A stretch of DNA of 64,000 nt from Streptomyces kanamyceticus. Its GTDB lineage: Bacteria; Actinomycetota; Actinomycetes; Streptomycetales; Streptomycetaceae. The notes beneath the pieces were generated by a model that made no database searches, was not told the DNA's origin, and worked only from the letters and a program-made list of their open reading frames with translations. A program made the position numbers and the translations under genes. Of the stretch, positions 35,877 to 47,200 are shown piece by piece. Within the stretch, counting starts at the first letter, position 1. The number at the start of each line of letters is the position of its first letter. Location of the stretch: NCBI RefSeq assembly GCF_008704495.1, contig NZ_CP023699.1, positions 1,054,001 through 1,118,000 of the forward strand. Reading direction: 5' to 3'.

Positions 35877-37726
35877 GACGTCCTCCTGCCGCGGAGCCGG
35901 CGCAGGGCCATCCGCGCCTTGCGTACCTTCGTGTCGGCGATGTCCAGGACGGTGCCCAGCGTGGTCATCGTGACGAGCATCGGACCGGAGCCCGCCATCA
36001 GCACCGGCCGGTGCTCGTTGCCCGTCACCTTCATGAACTCCGGCTCCTTGATGGCCGGCAGGGTCAGGTCCGCGCGGGAGAGCTTGTGTACGTACGGCAG
36101 CCGCCAGATGCCGGGAAGGGCCGCGTGGGCACGCAGGCCGGCCTTGGTCGGCGGGAGCTTGACGTCGTTCTCCAGGCGCCACAGGGCCCGGCTTTCCAGG
36201 CTCCGGTGCCATTTTTCGACCAGGCCCGCCACGCGGTGCGGGTCGAGGTGGTGCCAGGGGGCGGACTGGGACAGGAACAGCCGGCGCTCCAGTCCGGCCC
36301 GCAGCTGGGCGTGCTCGACCGTCTCCTCGTCGGTGCGGCCGCCTGTCTCGGTCAGCCACCGCGAGACCCGGAAGCGGCCCAGGAGGGCGGCGCCGAAGAT
36401 CATGTAGTCCAGGAGGTGGTCGAGGATGAAGAAGCGGCTGTCGGCGATGGCCGGCCCGTACTTCGACTGGACCATCGAGCGCATGATCCGCCAGTCCGCG
36501 GTGACGGCACGGTTCACGTGGTCCAGGTAGTCGAGGTCGAGGTGGTTTTGGCGGACGTCACGCTGGGCGATGTTGGCGATGTGCCAGGAGGTGGACATCG
36601 ACAGGCTGATGCCCTGGCTGTAGAAGGCGTCGATGATCGAGGAGGCGTCGCCGGCCATGGCGTAGCGCTTGGGCGAGATGAAGGTGTCGGTCATGCGCTG
36701 GACGTCGCGGTAGGCGCTGAACTCCAGGACGTTGTCCTCGGTCAGCCAGTCCAGCAGGGGGTAGCGGCGCAGGATCTTCCAGAAGACGTCCCGGGCGTTG
36801 CCTTCCTCGGGCGGGCGGCCCTGGCTGTAGGTCACGCCGACGCTGATGCGGTCGCCGTTGAGACGGATCAGCCAGATCCAGTAGCCGTCCCCCCAGAGGT
36901 GGAGGGTGTTGCGGTCCCGGTGCGCCTCTCCCCCGTCGGGGAAGGAGAAGTTCCAGCGCTCGTCGAAGGTCTCGTCCGAGCAGTGGGAGAACTGCGCCCA
37001 GGCGGCGGTGGTGGCGAAGCCGTCGTCGAGGCGCAGTTCGTGGTCGAACCGTTTGGCGAGCACCCGGGTGCGGCCGGTGCAGTCGACCATCCAGCGGGCG
37101 GATATCTCCCCGCTCTCTTTCTTGTTGCGTGAACTCCAGCGCAGGGTGTGGTCGTTGTCGCCATCGCCCAGGTCGATGTCGCGGACCAGGCCGCTGTCGA
37201 GGAAGGTCAGCCCTTCGAAGTCCTTGGCCCGTTCCCGGAGCACGGCTTCGATCTCCGGGCGGACGATCTGCGAGTCCTTGAACATGGTGCGGTGGAAGAG
37301 CGGGTTCTCGATCTTCTCGATCCAGTGCGGAGGAAGATCGCTTTCGAATCCCCATTCGGAGACCGAATCGTCGAAGCTGGTGCGGCCTTCGAGGCCGTGG
37401 GCCATCCAGAAGCCCTCTTTCCCGAAGGACTGCTCCAGCGGCTCATCGAGTTCGCCGATGGCGCGCAGGAAGGCGTTGGAGTACACGAGCAGGGACTCAC
37501 CGACCTTGTAGCTGGCGAGTTGCTTCTCGGTCGGCTGGTCAATGATGACAACGCTCAGGCCCCGTTTGGCCAGCGCGATGGCGTTGATCAGGCCGACCAC
37601 GCCGAAGCCCATGACGCAGACGTCGGCGCGTATCCGGTTCGGGCTCGTGGCCGCACCGTCGTCCGGGGCCGGGGGCCCGGTCTTCTCGGCCTTGGCCGCT
37701 GCCGCTGTCGATTTCGGTTCAGGCAC
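35873..37726 (-). CDS. FAD-dependent monooxygenase/halogenase-like protein
   Basis: A 617-residue flavoprotein. The FAD fold starts at residues 34-60 (VCVMGFGVVGLINAIALAKR), with the ASYKVGESLLVYS segment. YWIWLIRLNGDRISVGVTYS corresponds to the WxWxIP motif of flavin halogenases but lacks its proline. The DASSIIDAFYSQGISLSMST segment is the usual second FAD motif. It belongs to the tryptophan-halogenase-like superfamily, and whether it halogenates or only oxygenates is open. GTG start with AAGGAG upstream. It sits between SRPBCC and desaturase genes. Confidence 0.82.
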   Translation of the reverse strand: MPEPKSTAAAAKAEKTGPPAPDDGAATSPNRIRADVCVMGFGVVGLINAIALAKRGLSVVIIDQPTEKQLASYKVGESLLVYSNAFLRAIGELDEPLEQSFGKEGFWMAHGLEGRTSFDDSVSEWGFESDLPPHWIEKIENPLFHRTMFKDSQIVRPEIEAVLRERAKDFEGLTFLDSGLVRDIDLGDGDNDHTLRWSSRNKKESGEISARWMVDCTGRTRVLAKRFDHELRLDDGFATTAAWAQFSHCSDETFDERWNFSFPDGGEAHRDRNTLHLWGDGYWIWLIRLNGDRISVGVTYSQGRPPEEGNARDVFWKILRRYPLLDWLTEDNVLEFSAYRDVQRMTDTFISPKRYAMAGDASSIIDAFYSQGISLSMSTSWHIANIAQRDVRQNHLDLDYLDHVNRAVTADWRIMRSMVQSKYGPAIADSRFFILDHLLDYMIFGAALLGRFRVSRWLTETGGRTDEETVEHAQLRAGLERRLFLSQSAPWHHLDPHRVAGLVEKWHRSLESRALWRLENDVKLPPTKAGLRAHAALPGIWRLPYVHKLSRADLTLPAIKEPEFMKVTGNEHRPVLMAGSGPMLVTMTTLGTVLDIADTKVRKARMALRRLRGRRTS

Positions 37727-37735
37727 CGGTTCTCC

Positions 37736-38335
37736 TTAGTCGGCGGGGCGGGGGGCGAGGCGGGCGAAGCGCCGGGCGACCCGGCGGTGGCGGTGCGCGA
37801 AGAGCTGCTCGACCGTCCGGCGGTACAGGGGGGTGATCGGACGCAGATGGGGCTTGAGGAGGTAGGTGAGCTGGTCGGTGAGTACGGCTCCGCCCGGCCG
37901 GTCGTCGACGGTTCGTTCGTGGATCCAGGCGTGGGCGGAGGACATCCTGGACACCTCCAGGAACCGGTGTCCCTCCTCCCGTTCGGCGATGGTCACGTCG
38001 TCGTAGTCGTAGGGGAGAATCCGGCCGAGCAGGATCCAGGAGCGCCCCAGCGGTTCAGCCAGCGGCACATCGGCGAGGGAGGGGCGGTCGCCGCGCATGG
38101 CGCGGGGGACGGTCATCCGCATCACGGGGGCCAGTTCGGCGTTGATTCCGTCCAGGCGGGTGGCGGCCTCCCACACCTGGAGCCGATCGGCTCCCGGGAG
38201 GAAGGTTGATCGGCGGACCCGTTGCCAGAGCTTGGCGTGCTTGCCTTCGAGGTCAGGGAAGTGGGCGAGGACCGAGGGCGGGGGCCGGTGGCCGCTCTGG
38301 GCCGGGGTTGTTTCGCTGCTGATCGTGTCACTCAT
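37736..38335 (-). CDS. SRPBCC-fold protein (putative cyclase or ligand-binding)
   Basis: A 199-residue protein with the helix-grip pattern of the SRPBCC superfamily (PLGRSWILLGRILPYDYDDV, RFLEVSRMSSAHAWIHERTV, VLTDQLTYLLKPHLRP). Members include polyketide cyclases and lipid carriers. The start at 38335 has GGGAGA upstream and overlaps the aminotransferase-reductase stop by 8 bp. In this cluster it may bind or cyclise the amine product. That role is inferred from position only. Confidence 0.7.
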   Translation of the reverse strand: MSDTISSETTPAQSGHRPPPSVLAHFPDLEGKHAKLWQRVRRSTFLPGADRLQVWEAATRLDGINAELAPVMRMTVPRAMRGDRPSLADVPLAEPLGRSWILLGRILPYDYDDVTIAEREEGHRFLEVSRMSSAHAWIHERTVDDRPGGAVLTDQLTYLLKPHLRPITPLYRRTVEQLFAHRHRRVARRFARLAPRPAD

Positions 38336-41015
38336 GGCCAAGGTCTCCCGTCGGCTGGTCGGCGTGCTCATCCGGCAGGTGGAGCCGGTATCCCAGGCGC
38401 TGGGCCTCGTCACGCAGCAGGCGTACGAGCTCGACGGAGAGCTTCTCGCCGTGACTGACGACCGGGTCGTGCAGCCGGTGCGCGAGGATCATGGTCTCCG
38501 CGGTGCAGGCGTAGGTGACGCCGCTGGGCACGCCGAAGTCCACGCCGAGGTCCTGGCGGCCGGGCATCTCCACGAGTCCGCCTGCGACGACGTTGAGATC
38601 GGGGCGGGCCTCTTTCAGCTGCGGGCCCACGTTGGGCGGCTGCGACACATCGCAGACGGCGGCGCCCCGCCGGACGAGTTCGGGCTTGATGAGCTGGTCG
38701 GGTGTGGAGGTCGCGGCGAGGATGAGGTCACCGCCGGGCAGCACCGCCTCGGACTCCAGCGACCAGGTGAGCAGGCCCTCCTCGGCCAGTTCGGCGGCGA
38801 TGCGGGCGTGGTCCGCGCCCTGGGCCGCCCGGTTGCCGACAGCCCGCGCCAGAGAGCCGGCGGCGGGGGTTGCGCCGACCTCGGCCAGGTGTGTGACGAC
38901 CGCCTCCGCGGCAGCGGTCAGGCGCTCCTGGCTGCGGCGCCGGTTGGCCGGATTGCCCACCAGGACCAGGCTGCCGACCTTCTCGGCCAGCAGCAGGCTG
39001 GAGGCCAGGCCGATCGCGCCGGCTCCGCCCAGAACCACGCAGCAGGCCGCGTCGAGGCGGATGCCCTGCTGGAGGGCGGCTTGCTCCAGTCCGTCCACCG
39101 CTGCGGCGACGGTGTACGCGTTGCCGGTGGTCACGGGGACCTTGACGTCTTGGAGAGCCGTGGCGTTGGCGGTGACGACGGAGGTGTAGGCGCCGAGCCC
39201 GACGAGTTGGGCGCCGCGCGCCACGGCGTCGTCCACGGCCTCCTGGACCAGCGCTGTGGCCTTGGCCGTGGGCATGTCCAGCAGGCGCTGCGCTCCGTAG
39301 GGCAGGGCGTAGATCTCGCCGTAGGAGCTCTCGCCGGTGTCGGTCCGCACGCGGCACCTGCCCACCAGCATGGCCGCGGCCGTGTCGACGTTGCGGCACT
39401 GGTTCATCCGGTCGAACAGGACGCGTACCTGTTCTCCGGGCAGGCCGAGGCGGCTGTCGTAGCTCTCGTAGCTGGCCATGTCGGTGGGGTGGGCGATGAA
39501 CGCCCAGCGCGGTTCCCCCGTGCGGGGCCGCAGTGGTTGGTCAGGCGCCGCGGGACGCGCTGGCAGTTGGGCAACCGCCTGCTCCCGCGCTTCGTCCGCG
39601 TCCCGCGGGCCTGTCTTGGGGAGCAGGTGGGCGAAGAAGCGCCGGCTGTCACCCTGCTCGATGACGCCGAGCCCTCGGTCGAGGGCGGCCAACAGCGTGT
39701 CGCATTCCTCCTCGGTGACGGTCAGCGGCGGCTCCACGCGCAGCACGCTGTTGGCGAAATAGGCGGGGGCCAGGCGGATCCCTTCGTTGCGCAGCAGGTA
39801 GCCGCAGAGGAATCCGGCCAGGCCTTCCTGGTCGGCGAGGGAGCGGAAGAGGCCCTGGCTGGTGTGGATGTCGGGGTCGTCGGACAGTTGCACGCCCAGA
39901 AGGAGGCCTTGGCCGCGCACGTCGGCGACGAGGTCGGGATGCTTGGCCGCGAGCTGCCGGAGGCCGTCCAACAGGTAGGTGCCGCGCCCGGCGACCTGGC
40001 GTACGAGAGCCTGGTCGTCAGCGGTCAGCAGCTCCACGGCGCGTACGCCGACGCGGGAGCAGAAGGCGTTGCCCCCGAAGGTCGAGGTGTGGCGCAGGCC
40101 GAAGTCCTCGGTGAGTGAGTCCTCGCCGAACAGCACGGCGCCGATGGGGACCATCCCGCCCCCCAGGGCCTTCGCCAGGGGCATGATGTCGGGCACCACG
40201 CCGGAGTGTTCGCAGGCGAACAGGCGTCCCGTGCGGCCAAGGCCCGTCTGGACTTCGTCGATGATGAGTTTGGCGCCGAAGCGGGTGCACAGCTCCCGTG
40301 CTGTGGCGAGGTATCCGTCCGGCGCGGGGACGATGCCGCCCTCGCCCTGCAGGGCCTCGACGATGAACGCCGCTGTCTGCTCGCCGTGTTCGTCAAAGGC
40401 CTGTTTCAAGGCGTCGGCGTCGCCGAAGGGGAGGTGCATGAATCCGGGAGAGGGAGCACCGAACGGCGTCTGGTAGCGCGGACGGCCTGTGGCGGACAGC
40501 GCGCCCAGTGTCTTGCCGTGGAAGGAGTTGCGTGTGGAGATCACCAGGGTGCGGCCGGTGGCCGCCCTGGCAAGCTTCAGCGAGGCTTCGACCGCCTCGG
40601 CCCCGCTGTTGCACTGCCAGACCTGGTTGAGGTGGCCCGGGGCGGCCTGGGCCAGACGCTCGGCGAGCAGGGCTGAGGCATCGAGGAGGGAGGGCAGCGT
40701 CAGGCTCGGCTCGGCCGACTGCTGGAGGTCGCTGATGGCCTCCCAGATCTCGGGGGGGTTGTGGCCGAAAGGCAGGGCACCGTAGGCACCGGCGAAGTCG
40801 AGGTAGGAGTTGCCGTCGGCGTCGTAGAGCCGCGTGCCGGCACCGCGCACGTAGTGGATGTCCATGCCCAGCCCGTCGAGCATGCGGGCGACGTAGGGGT
40901 TGGAGTGCCTGCGATAGCGTTCCGCGGTCTCGCCGCGGTCGGCGACGCCACTCAGTCGGGCGCGAAGCGCGGCCCTCTTCTCTTCGGCCGTGCTGGTCAA
41001 AGGCGTGGAAGCCAC
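38328..41015 (-). CDS. class III aminotransferase fused to acyl-ACP reductase-like domain
   Basis: An 895-residue fusion. Residues about 30-455 are a class III PLP aminotransferase with IIDEVQTGLGRTGR (Asp253) and the PLP lysine at LAKALGGG (Lys282). Residues about 503-870 resemble cyanobacterial acyl-ACP reductase (AAR): WAFIAHPTDMASYES, GAYTSVVTANATA, a nucleotide loop GGAGAIG (663-669), and YACTAETMILAH with Cys837 matching the AAR catalytic cysteine. Such a protein could reduce an ACP-bound chain to an aldehyde and transaminate it to an amine, as proposed for TamH of tambjamine synthesis. It starts with GTG 8 bp after the PKS stop; the start is uncertain because the ribosome site is weak. 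Confidence 0.85.
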   Translation of the reverse strand: MASTPLTSTAEEKRAALRARLSGVADRGETAERYRRHSNPYVARMLDGLGMDIHYVRGAGTRLYDADGNSYLDFAGAYGALPFGHNPPEIWEAISDLQQSAEPSLTLPSLLDASALLAERLAQAAPGHLNQVWQCNSGAEAVEASLKLARAATGRTLVISTRNSFHGKTLGALSATGRPRYQTPFGAPSPGFMHLPFGDADALKQAFDEHGEQTAAFIVEALQGEGGIVPAPDGYLATARELCTRFGAKLIIDEVQTGLGRTGRLFACEHSGVVPDIMPLAKALGGGMVPIGAVLFGEDSLTEDFGLRHTSTFGGNAFCSRVGVRAVELLTADDQALVRQVAGRGTYLLDGLRQLAAKHPDLVADVRGQGLLLGVQLSDDPDIHTSQGLFRSLADQEGLAGFLCGYLLRNEGIRLAPAYFANSVLRVEPPLTVTEEECDTLLAALDRGLGVIEQGDSRRFFAHLLPKTGPRDADEAREQAVAQLPARPAAPDQPLRPRTGEPRWAFIAHPTDMASYESYDSRLGLPGEQVRVLFDRMNQCRNVDTAAAMLVGRCRVRTDTGESSYGEIYALPYGAQRLLDMPTAKATALVQEAVDDAVARGAQLVGLGAYTSVVTANATALQDVKVPVTTGNAYTVAAAVDGLEQAALQQGIRLDAACCVVLGGAGAIGLASSLLLAEKVGSLVLVGNPANRRRSQERLTAAAEAVVTHLAEVGATPAAGSLARAVGNRAAQGADHARIAAELAEEGLLTWSLESEAVLPGGDLILAATSTPDQLIKPELVRRGAAVCDVSQPPNVGPQLKEARPDLNVVAGGLVEMPGRQDLGVDFGVPSGVTYACTAETMILAHRLHDPVVSHGEKLSVELVRLLRDEAQRLGYRLHLPDEHADQPTGDLGHE

Positions 41016-41022
41016 GTTGGGG

Positions 41023-44000
41023 TCACCGTCCGTCTTCGGAGTCGAGTGCCGCGAGGAGTCGATCGAGTTCTTCCTCGGACAGGTCATCGAGGTTTTCGAG
41101 GGCACGGCGGGCTTCCTCTGAGGTCGGCCCGCGCTGGTTTCCGGCTGCTGTGAGGGTGCGGGCGATGTCCCGCAGCGTCGCGCCCTCCATGAGCACGGTG
41201 ATCGGGATGGGCGTCCCGAGGTCGTTCTCCAACCGGTTCTTCAGCTCGACGATGGACACGGAGTCGATGTCCAGGTCTCTGGCCGAACGGTCCGGGTCCA
41301 GGGCTTCGGCGTCGGCCTGCATGAAGTCGGCCAAGTGCGTGATGAGCCGCCCGAGCACGGCGCTCTCGTCCAGGCCGGGCCCCGCCGGAGCGGCTGCGGC
41401 GCCGGTCGGGGCGGCTGTCGTGTCGGTGGCGGGGTCCGCGTGCGTGACCCAGTGCTTCTTGCGCTGCCAGGGGTAGGTCGGCAGCGTGACCATGCGGGCC
41501 GGCCCCGGGTGCAGCGCGGCCCAGTCCACCGCACACCCGGCGGACCACAGCTGGCCGACGGCTGCCCGCAACCCGAGCCGTTCGTCCTCGTTCTTGCGCA
41601 GCGTGGCTACGGCGGCGCCCTTCACCCCGCTCTGGTCGAGGGCCCTTTGCAGATGGGGCAGCAGCGCCGGGTGCGGTCCCAGCTCGACGAAGGCGCTGAC
41701 CCCGTCCGCGAGCATGGCGTCCACGGCGTTGCCGAACAGGACCGGGCGGGCGGCGTTGTCCGCCCAGTGCCCGGCCCGCAGATGTTCCCCGGGCAGGAGC
41801 GAACCGGTGACCGAGGAGTACACAGGGGTGCGCGAGGCTGCCGGTTGCAGATCCTTCAGATCTGTCAGGAGTTGTTCCGCGACGGGGCCGAGCCCGGGGC
41901 TGTGGAAGGCGTAGTCGGTGGCCAGGCGGGTGACGCGCCAATGGGAGAGGTGCTCGCGCAGTGCCTCCATCTCCTTGGCCGGGCCGGAGATAACCGTTCC
42001 CTGGGGGCTGTTGACGGCGGCGATGCCGACGCCCGTTCCCGGCGCGGACGGCGAGGACTGCGCCTTGGCCAGCGCCGCGGCGACCTCGGCAGCGGGTGCT
42101 CGGACGGCCAACATCGCGCCTCCGGCGGCGTGCTGGTGCAGGGCCTCGCCCCGGGCGAGCAGCACCTGCACGGCCTGCTCGCGGGAGAGGGCTCCGGCGG
42201 CGACGGCTGCGGAGACCTCGCCGACGCTGTGTCCGCACACGGCGACCGGGATCAGGCCCCAGTCGCGCAGGCGCTCGGTGAGGGCCGCCTGGAGTGCGGC
42301 GATGGCGAGTTGCGCGAATCGGGTATCGGCCAGGGCCCGTTCGGATTCCGGGCCGGCCAGCGTCGCAAGGAGCGGGGGCCCGCCGGCCTGCCGGACGGCC
42401 TCGTCCCACGCGGTCAGCTCCTCGCGGATGAGGGAGTCGTGTCCGGCGAGGGAGATGCCCATGCGTGGCCATTGCGCCGACTGCCCGGAGTAGACGAATG
42501 CCAGATTCTGCCGCGCGGCGGGGGAAGCGGCGAGGACGGCCGGGCTGTTCGCCGCACGCCTCAACGCGTCGGGAAGCAGCTCGGGGCGGGCCGCGCAGAC
42601 AGCCGCGCGCCGTGGATGGGGCCCCCGGCGCCGGGCCGCCGCTGTGGCGGCCTGCTGGATCTGCGGGGCGTCCATGCCCTCCAGATGCGCGGCGAATTGC
42701 TCCAGCTGTGCCGCGAGGGCGGGTCCGGTTCGCGCGGAGAGGGGGATCAGAGCGGGGGCGTCCGGGCCCGGGTCCTGAGACCTTTCCGGGCGGTTGGCGT
42801 ACTCGCGCACCGCGGGCACGGCGTCGGGGTGGCCGATGATCAGATGCGCGTTGGTGCCGCCGAAGCCGAAGGAACTGACGGCCGCGTAACGGGCTTCCGT
42901 GGAGGTCCACGGTTCCAGACGCCGCGGGACCGCGAAACGCTCGCCCTCCAGATCGATGAACGGGCTGATCTCGCCCAGGTTGATCTGCTGCGGTATGCGA
43001 CCGTGGCGGAGCGCGCCGACGGCCTTGATCAGTGAGGCGACCCCGGCCGCGGACTCCAGGTGACCGAGGTTGGCCTTGACCGAACCCAGCCAGCAAGTAG
43101 GTGCCTGATCGCCGCCCGTTCCGTACACGGCGCGGATCGCCTCGTACTCGATCGGGTCCCCCAGGGGCGTTCCGGTGCCGTGCATCTCGACGAACGTGAT
43201 GTCCTGAGCGCTTTTCCCGGAAGCGTGCAGGGTGCGGCGCATCAGCGCCTCCTGGGCCAGCGCGGAGGGCGCGGTCAGGCCGTTGGTCCTGCCGTCCTGG
43301 TTGGTTGCGTCCGCGAGGATGACGGCTTCGATCGGATCTCCGTCGGCGAGCGCGTCCGAGAGGCGCTTGAGTGCCACGAGTCCGGCGCCCTCACCGCGGA
43401 CCATGCCGTCCGCGTCGGCGGCCAGCGCCTTGGTGCGGCCGTCCGGGGCCAGCGGCAGCGCACGACCGGTCATGGTGGTGGACAGCGGGGACAGGATGAG
43501 GTTGACGCCTCCGGCCAGGGCCCGGTCGCAGTCGCCCGCCCGCAGGCTCTGGCAGGCGAGATGGACGGCGACCAGCGAGGAGGAGCAGGCCGTGTCGACC
43601 GTCATGCTGGGGCCCTGGAACCCGTACTGGAAACTCAGGCGGTTGGCGAGCAGGCTCCGTGCGCCGCTGCCCGTGGAGAGCCGACTGCTGACATCGGGCC
43701 GGGCCGCGAGCGAGGCGAGCATGTAGTCCTGGTGGCCGGCGCCGATGAACACCCCCGTCGGCGTCCGTTCGAGTTCGTCGGGTGTCCAGCCTGCTCGTTC
43801 GGTGGCTTCCCAGGCGATCTCCAGCAGGATGCGCTGCTGTGGGTCCATCAGGTCGGCTTCGGTGTCGCTGATGGCGAAGAACTCGCCGTCGAAGCCGTCG
43901 ACTTCGTCGATCTGCCCGGCGTGCTGGGCGAGCCGGGCGAAGGCGGGATCGTCCAGTGCGCCGAAGTCGATGCCGCGCCAGCGGTCGCCGGTGAGCGGAC

Positions 44001-44205
44001 GCACCGCGTCACGGCCCGAGGCCACCAACTCCCAGTACGCTTCGGGGCTGTTGGCCCCGCCGGGCAGGCGGCAGGTGGCGGCGACGATGGCGATGGGCTC
44101 GGCCGCGCGGCCCTGCTGTTCTTGCAGTTCGGTGATGCGCCCTCGCAAGGAGCGGATGGTTTCGGCGGCGCGGAGCAGTGTCTGGTCGGTCGGATCGCTG
44201 GTCAT
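41023..44205 (-). CDS. modular type I PKS, KS-AT-ACP
   Basis: A 1060-residue single module. KS (about 36-460) has [25 protein letters not shown] and LGHLESAAG, giving the Cys-His-His triad. AT (about 570-860) has CGHSVGE and a YAFHS specificity segment, nearer the malonyl type. ACP (about 945-1020) has the phosphopantetheine serine in [16 protein letters not shown]. The C-terminus carries an acidic docking helix ([16 protein letters not shown]). There is no ketoreductase, dehydratase or thioesterase, so the beta-keto group must be handled in trans or kept. ATG with AAGGGGAGCC upstream. It follows the other PKS gene by 9 bp. Confidence 0.92.
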   Translation of the reverse strand: MTSDPTDQTLLRAAETIRSLRGRITELQEQQGRAAEPIAIVAATCRLPGGANSPEAYWELVASGRDAVRPLTGDRWRGIDFGALDDPAFARLAQHAGQIDEVDGFDGEFFAISDTEADLMDPQQRILLEIAWEATERAGWTPDELERTPTGVFIGAGHQDYMLASLAARPDVSSRLSTGSGARSLLANRLSFQYGFQGPSMTVDTACSSSLVAVHLACQSLRAGDCDRALAGGVNLILSPLSTTMTGRALPLAPDGRTKALAADADGMVRGEGAGLVALKRLSDALADGDPIEAVILADATNQDGRTNGLTAPSALAQEALMRRTLHASGKSAQDITFVEMHGTGTPLGDPIEYEAIRAVYGTGGDQAPTCWLGSVKANLGHLESAAGVASLIKAVGALRHGRIPQQINLGEISPFIDLEGERFAVPRRLEPWTSTEARYAAVSSFGFGGTNAHLIIGHPDAVPAVREYANRPERSQDPGPDAPALIPLSARTGPALAAQLEQFAAHLEGMDAPQIQQAATAAARRRGPHPRRAAVCAARPELLPDALRRAANSPAVLAASPAARQNLAFVYSGQSAQWPRMGISLAGHDSLIREELTAWDEAVRQAGGPPLLATLAGPESERALADTRFAQLAIAALQAALTERLRDWGLIPVAVCGHSVGEVSAAVAAGALSREQAVQVLLARGEALHQHAAGGAMLAVRAPAAEVAAALAKAQSSPSAPGTGVGIAAVNSPQGTVISGPAKEMEALREHLSHWRVTRLATDYAFHSPGLGPVAEQLLTDLKDLQPAASRTPVYSSVTGSLLPGEHLRAGHWADNAARPVLFGNAVDAMLADGVSAFVELGPHPALLPHLQRALDQSGVKGAAVATLRKNEDERLGLRAAVGQLWSAGCAVDWAALHPGPARMVTLPTYPWQRKKHWVTHADPATDTTAAPTGAAAAPAGPGLDESAVLGRLITHLADFMQADAEALDPDRSARDLDIDSVSIVELKNRLENDLGTPIPITVLMEGATLRDIARTLTAAGNQRGPTSEEARRALENLDDLSEEELDRLLAALDSEDGR

Positions 44206-44214
44206 GGCTCCCCT

Positions 44215-47200
44215 TCAGGACGTGCTGTCGAGCTCGGCCAGCAGCTGGTTGAGCGCATCGGAGGCGTTGTCCGCGGACGGCTGGGGCTGCGCGCCGCGCG
44301 TCGGCCGGCCGCTGCCGGACGCTGTTGAAGGGGCATCGCGGCGTTCGAGCACGTCGGCGAGTTCTGCCGAGAGTTGGCTGATCGTGGGGTGGGACCACAC
44401 GAGTGCGACGGACAGGCGCACTCCCAGTTCCCTTTCGAGCCGGTTGCGCAGTTCTACGCCCATCAGGGATTCGAGTCCCAGCTCCGCGAAGAGCAACTGG
44501 TCGGGGTCGGCAGCAGGCAATCCGCCGGGCAGGATGCTGCCGAGCGCGGCGCGCAGCCATGCGGTGAGTCGGGTGCGGCGCTCTTCTGTGCTGGTGGCCT
44601 GGTCCAACAGGTCCCGCAGGGGGGACGGGGCGGACGAGGCGCTCTCCCCGGACGTCTGGGCCTGGCTCGGTGCGCTGCCCGACGGGCCGGGGAGTTCTGA
44701 CAGGTGTTGCAGCGCTACGCCTTGTATCTGGGCCAGCAGCTCTCCGGCGCTGTCCACCAGGGCCAGGTCGATGCTGATCTGGTCGTCTGCCTCATGGAGC
44801 CAGCCGTAGGCGGTGCCGCGGTCCGCGGACCACAGGCGCGGGGTGAGGTAGGCGGAGCCGATACGGGCAACGGTGAACTCGTCAAGCCGGGGAAGGTTGT
44901 CGTAAGCGTCGAACAATGCATCGGCCAGGCCGGGCAGCGCGGGGTCCAGGAGGCTGGGGCCTTGCGCGGGGCGGCCGGTGAGCAGCTGTGCGGGCACGGT
45001 CACCTCGACTTGGGCCATCGCTGATCGGATGGGGAAGGGCTCGGGTGCCGTGCCGACCCCGACGGTGCAGGTGGCGCCAGCGGTCCACCGGCCGGATTCC
45101 CGGAAGAGGAACGACACCAGCGCGGAGGACGGGTGGGCGTGGCCGCCGCCGCGCAGCAGGGCGAGTTGGAGGGGGACCGCGGCGTCGGCCGGGAGCCGTC
45201 GGCGCAGGTCCACGTCGCGTATCCGGCACCCTTCGCCGAGACCTGCCTGGTCCGCTGCCCAGGAGGCCAGTGCGACCAGCTCCGCGGCCGAGAGGGCGGG
45301 CCGACCGGCTACATGGTGTTCCTCGCGGGCGGCGGGCAGGGTCAGTTCGGCGATGAAGGTCCCCGGCTGCAGCGCCACCTCGGTCAGGTCTCCGGGGACG
45401 GTCCTGGCGGCGGGCACACTCTGAGGGGGCTTGTGGGCCTGGTGCCGCTGAAAGGGATGTCCCGGCAACCGGGGTGCCCAGTGGCGGGTGATGTCGTCGG
45501 CCACCGCATCGGGGCGCCGGCCGTGTTCGTACAACGCGGCGGCCACGTCGTGCAGGCCGTGGGGCACGGGCCGGTCCCGGTAGGCCGTGGCGAGTGCGGT
45601 GACGGGCCGGCTGCGGCCCTCGACGCTTTCGCCCAGCGCGGCGAGCAGGACCGGGTGCGGGCTGATTTCCAGGAGGTGGGTCATGCCGTGGTCGGCCATG
45701 GCGTTGATGGCTTCCCGTGCCCGGACCGGGCTGGTCAGGTTCTCTTTCCAGTAGGCGGTGTCCAAAGGGCCGTCGAAGCGTCCGCCCTGGACGGACGAGT
45801 AGAAGTCGATTGCTTCGGCGCGATTCTGTGCGGGTTGCTCGACGTGTCCCAGTGCGTCGACGAGTCGTTGTGCGGGCCCGCGCATCAGGGGGCCGTGCGA
45901 GGGATAGTCGACCTTGACCAGCCGGGCGTCGCGGCCCCGGCGCTCGAACTCCGTCATGGCGTCGGCCAGGTCGGCGGCTGCTCCCGAGAGCACGCAGGTG
46001 CGGGGGCTGTTGTCGGCGGCGACGGTGACCGGGCTGCCTGCGTCCCGCAGGATGGTCCTGGCCTCGTCGGCGCCCGCCTCGACCACTGCCATGCCGCCGC
46101 GGCCCCGTGCGGCCTCCACCGCGTCGTTGCGGGCCCGCAGGACCCGGCAGGCCGTGGTCAGGTCGAGCCTTTGGCCGGCGACGGCCGCGCTCACCTCACC
46201 CATGCTGTGGCCGACCACCGCGTCGGGTCGGATTCCCAGCTCGGCGAGGCCGGCGGTGAGTGCCAGCTGAACGGTCATGATCAGTGGCTGGGCAACGGAG
46301 ATGTCGTCGAGGTCGGCGTTCCGCTCGCCCCGCAGTGCCCGCAGCGGGCTCCATCCCAGCAGGGGCGCGAACACCGTGTCGATCTCCTCGACGCGTCGTG
46401 CGAACGCCGCGCTGGTGCGCAGGAGTTCCCTGCCCATGCCGTTCCACTGCGAGCCGTGCCCCGAGTACACGAAGCCCAGGCGTGCGACGGGAACCGGAGC
46501 GGTCGGTGAGATCGGCCGGCTCCGCGTCGCCACTTTGTCCAGTTGCCCGAGGAGTTCTTCTCGGTCGGCTGCGACCAGCCCGGCGCGCCACGCGAAGTGG
46601 GTCCGGTGCACTGCCGCGGCACGGGCGGCGTCTTGGATCTCAGCCCAGGTGTCGGCTGTCCGTACGTGTTCGGCCCACGAGCCCGCCAGGGCGGCCAGCG
46701 CGTCTTCATTGCGCGCCGACAGCGGCAACAGGGCGGGCCCGAAGGCCGCCCGCACACCTCGCCGTACGGGGGAACGGTTTGGCGTGCGGGCGATGATGGC
46801 GGAGGCGTTGGTGCCTCCGAAGCCGAACGAGCTCACGGCCGCGCAGTGAGCCTGGTCCGGCCAGGGAAGGTCCGTTGAGGGGACTCGCAGGCGGAAGGCG
46901 TCGAGGTCGATGCGGGGGTTGACATGGGTGAAGTGCGGATTGCGCGGGATGACTCCCCGGCTGAGGACGAGTGCGGCTTTGATCAGACCGAGGATCCCTG
47001 CGGCCGCCTCCAGGTGCCCGATGTTCGCCTTGATCGAGCCGACGGCCAGCGGTGGCCGGTCCTCGCCGAGCGTGTCGGCCAGGGCTGTGGCCAGGGCGCG
47101 CGCCTCGATGGGGTCCCCCAGCGGGGTTCCCGTTCCGTGCAGTTCCACGAATCCGAGCTGTTCGGCGCCGGTGATGCCCGCGCGCCGCAGGGCACCGGCG

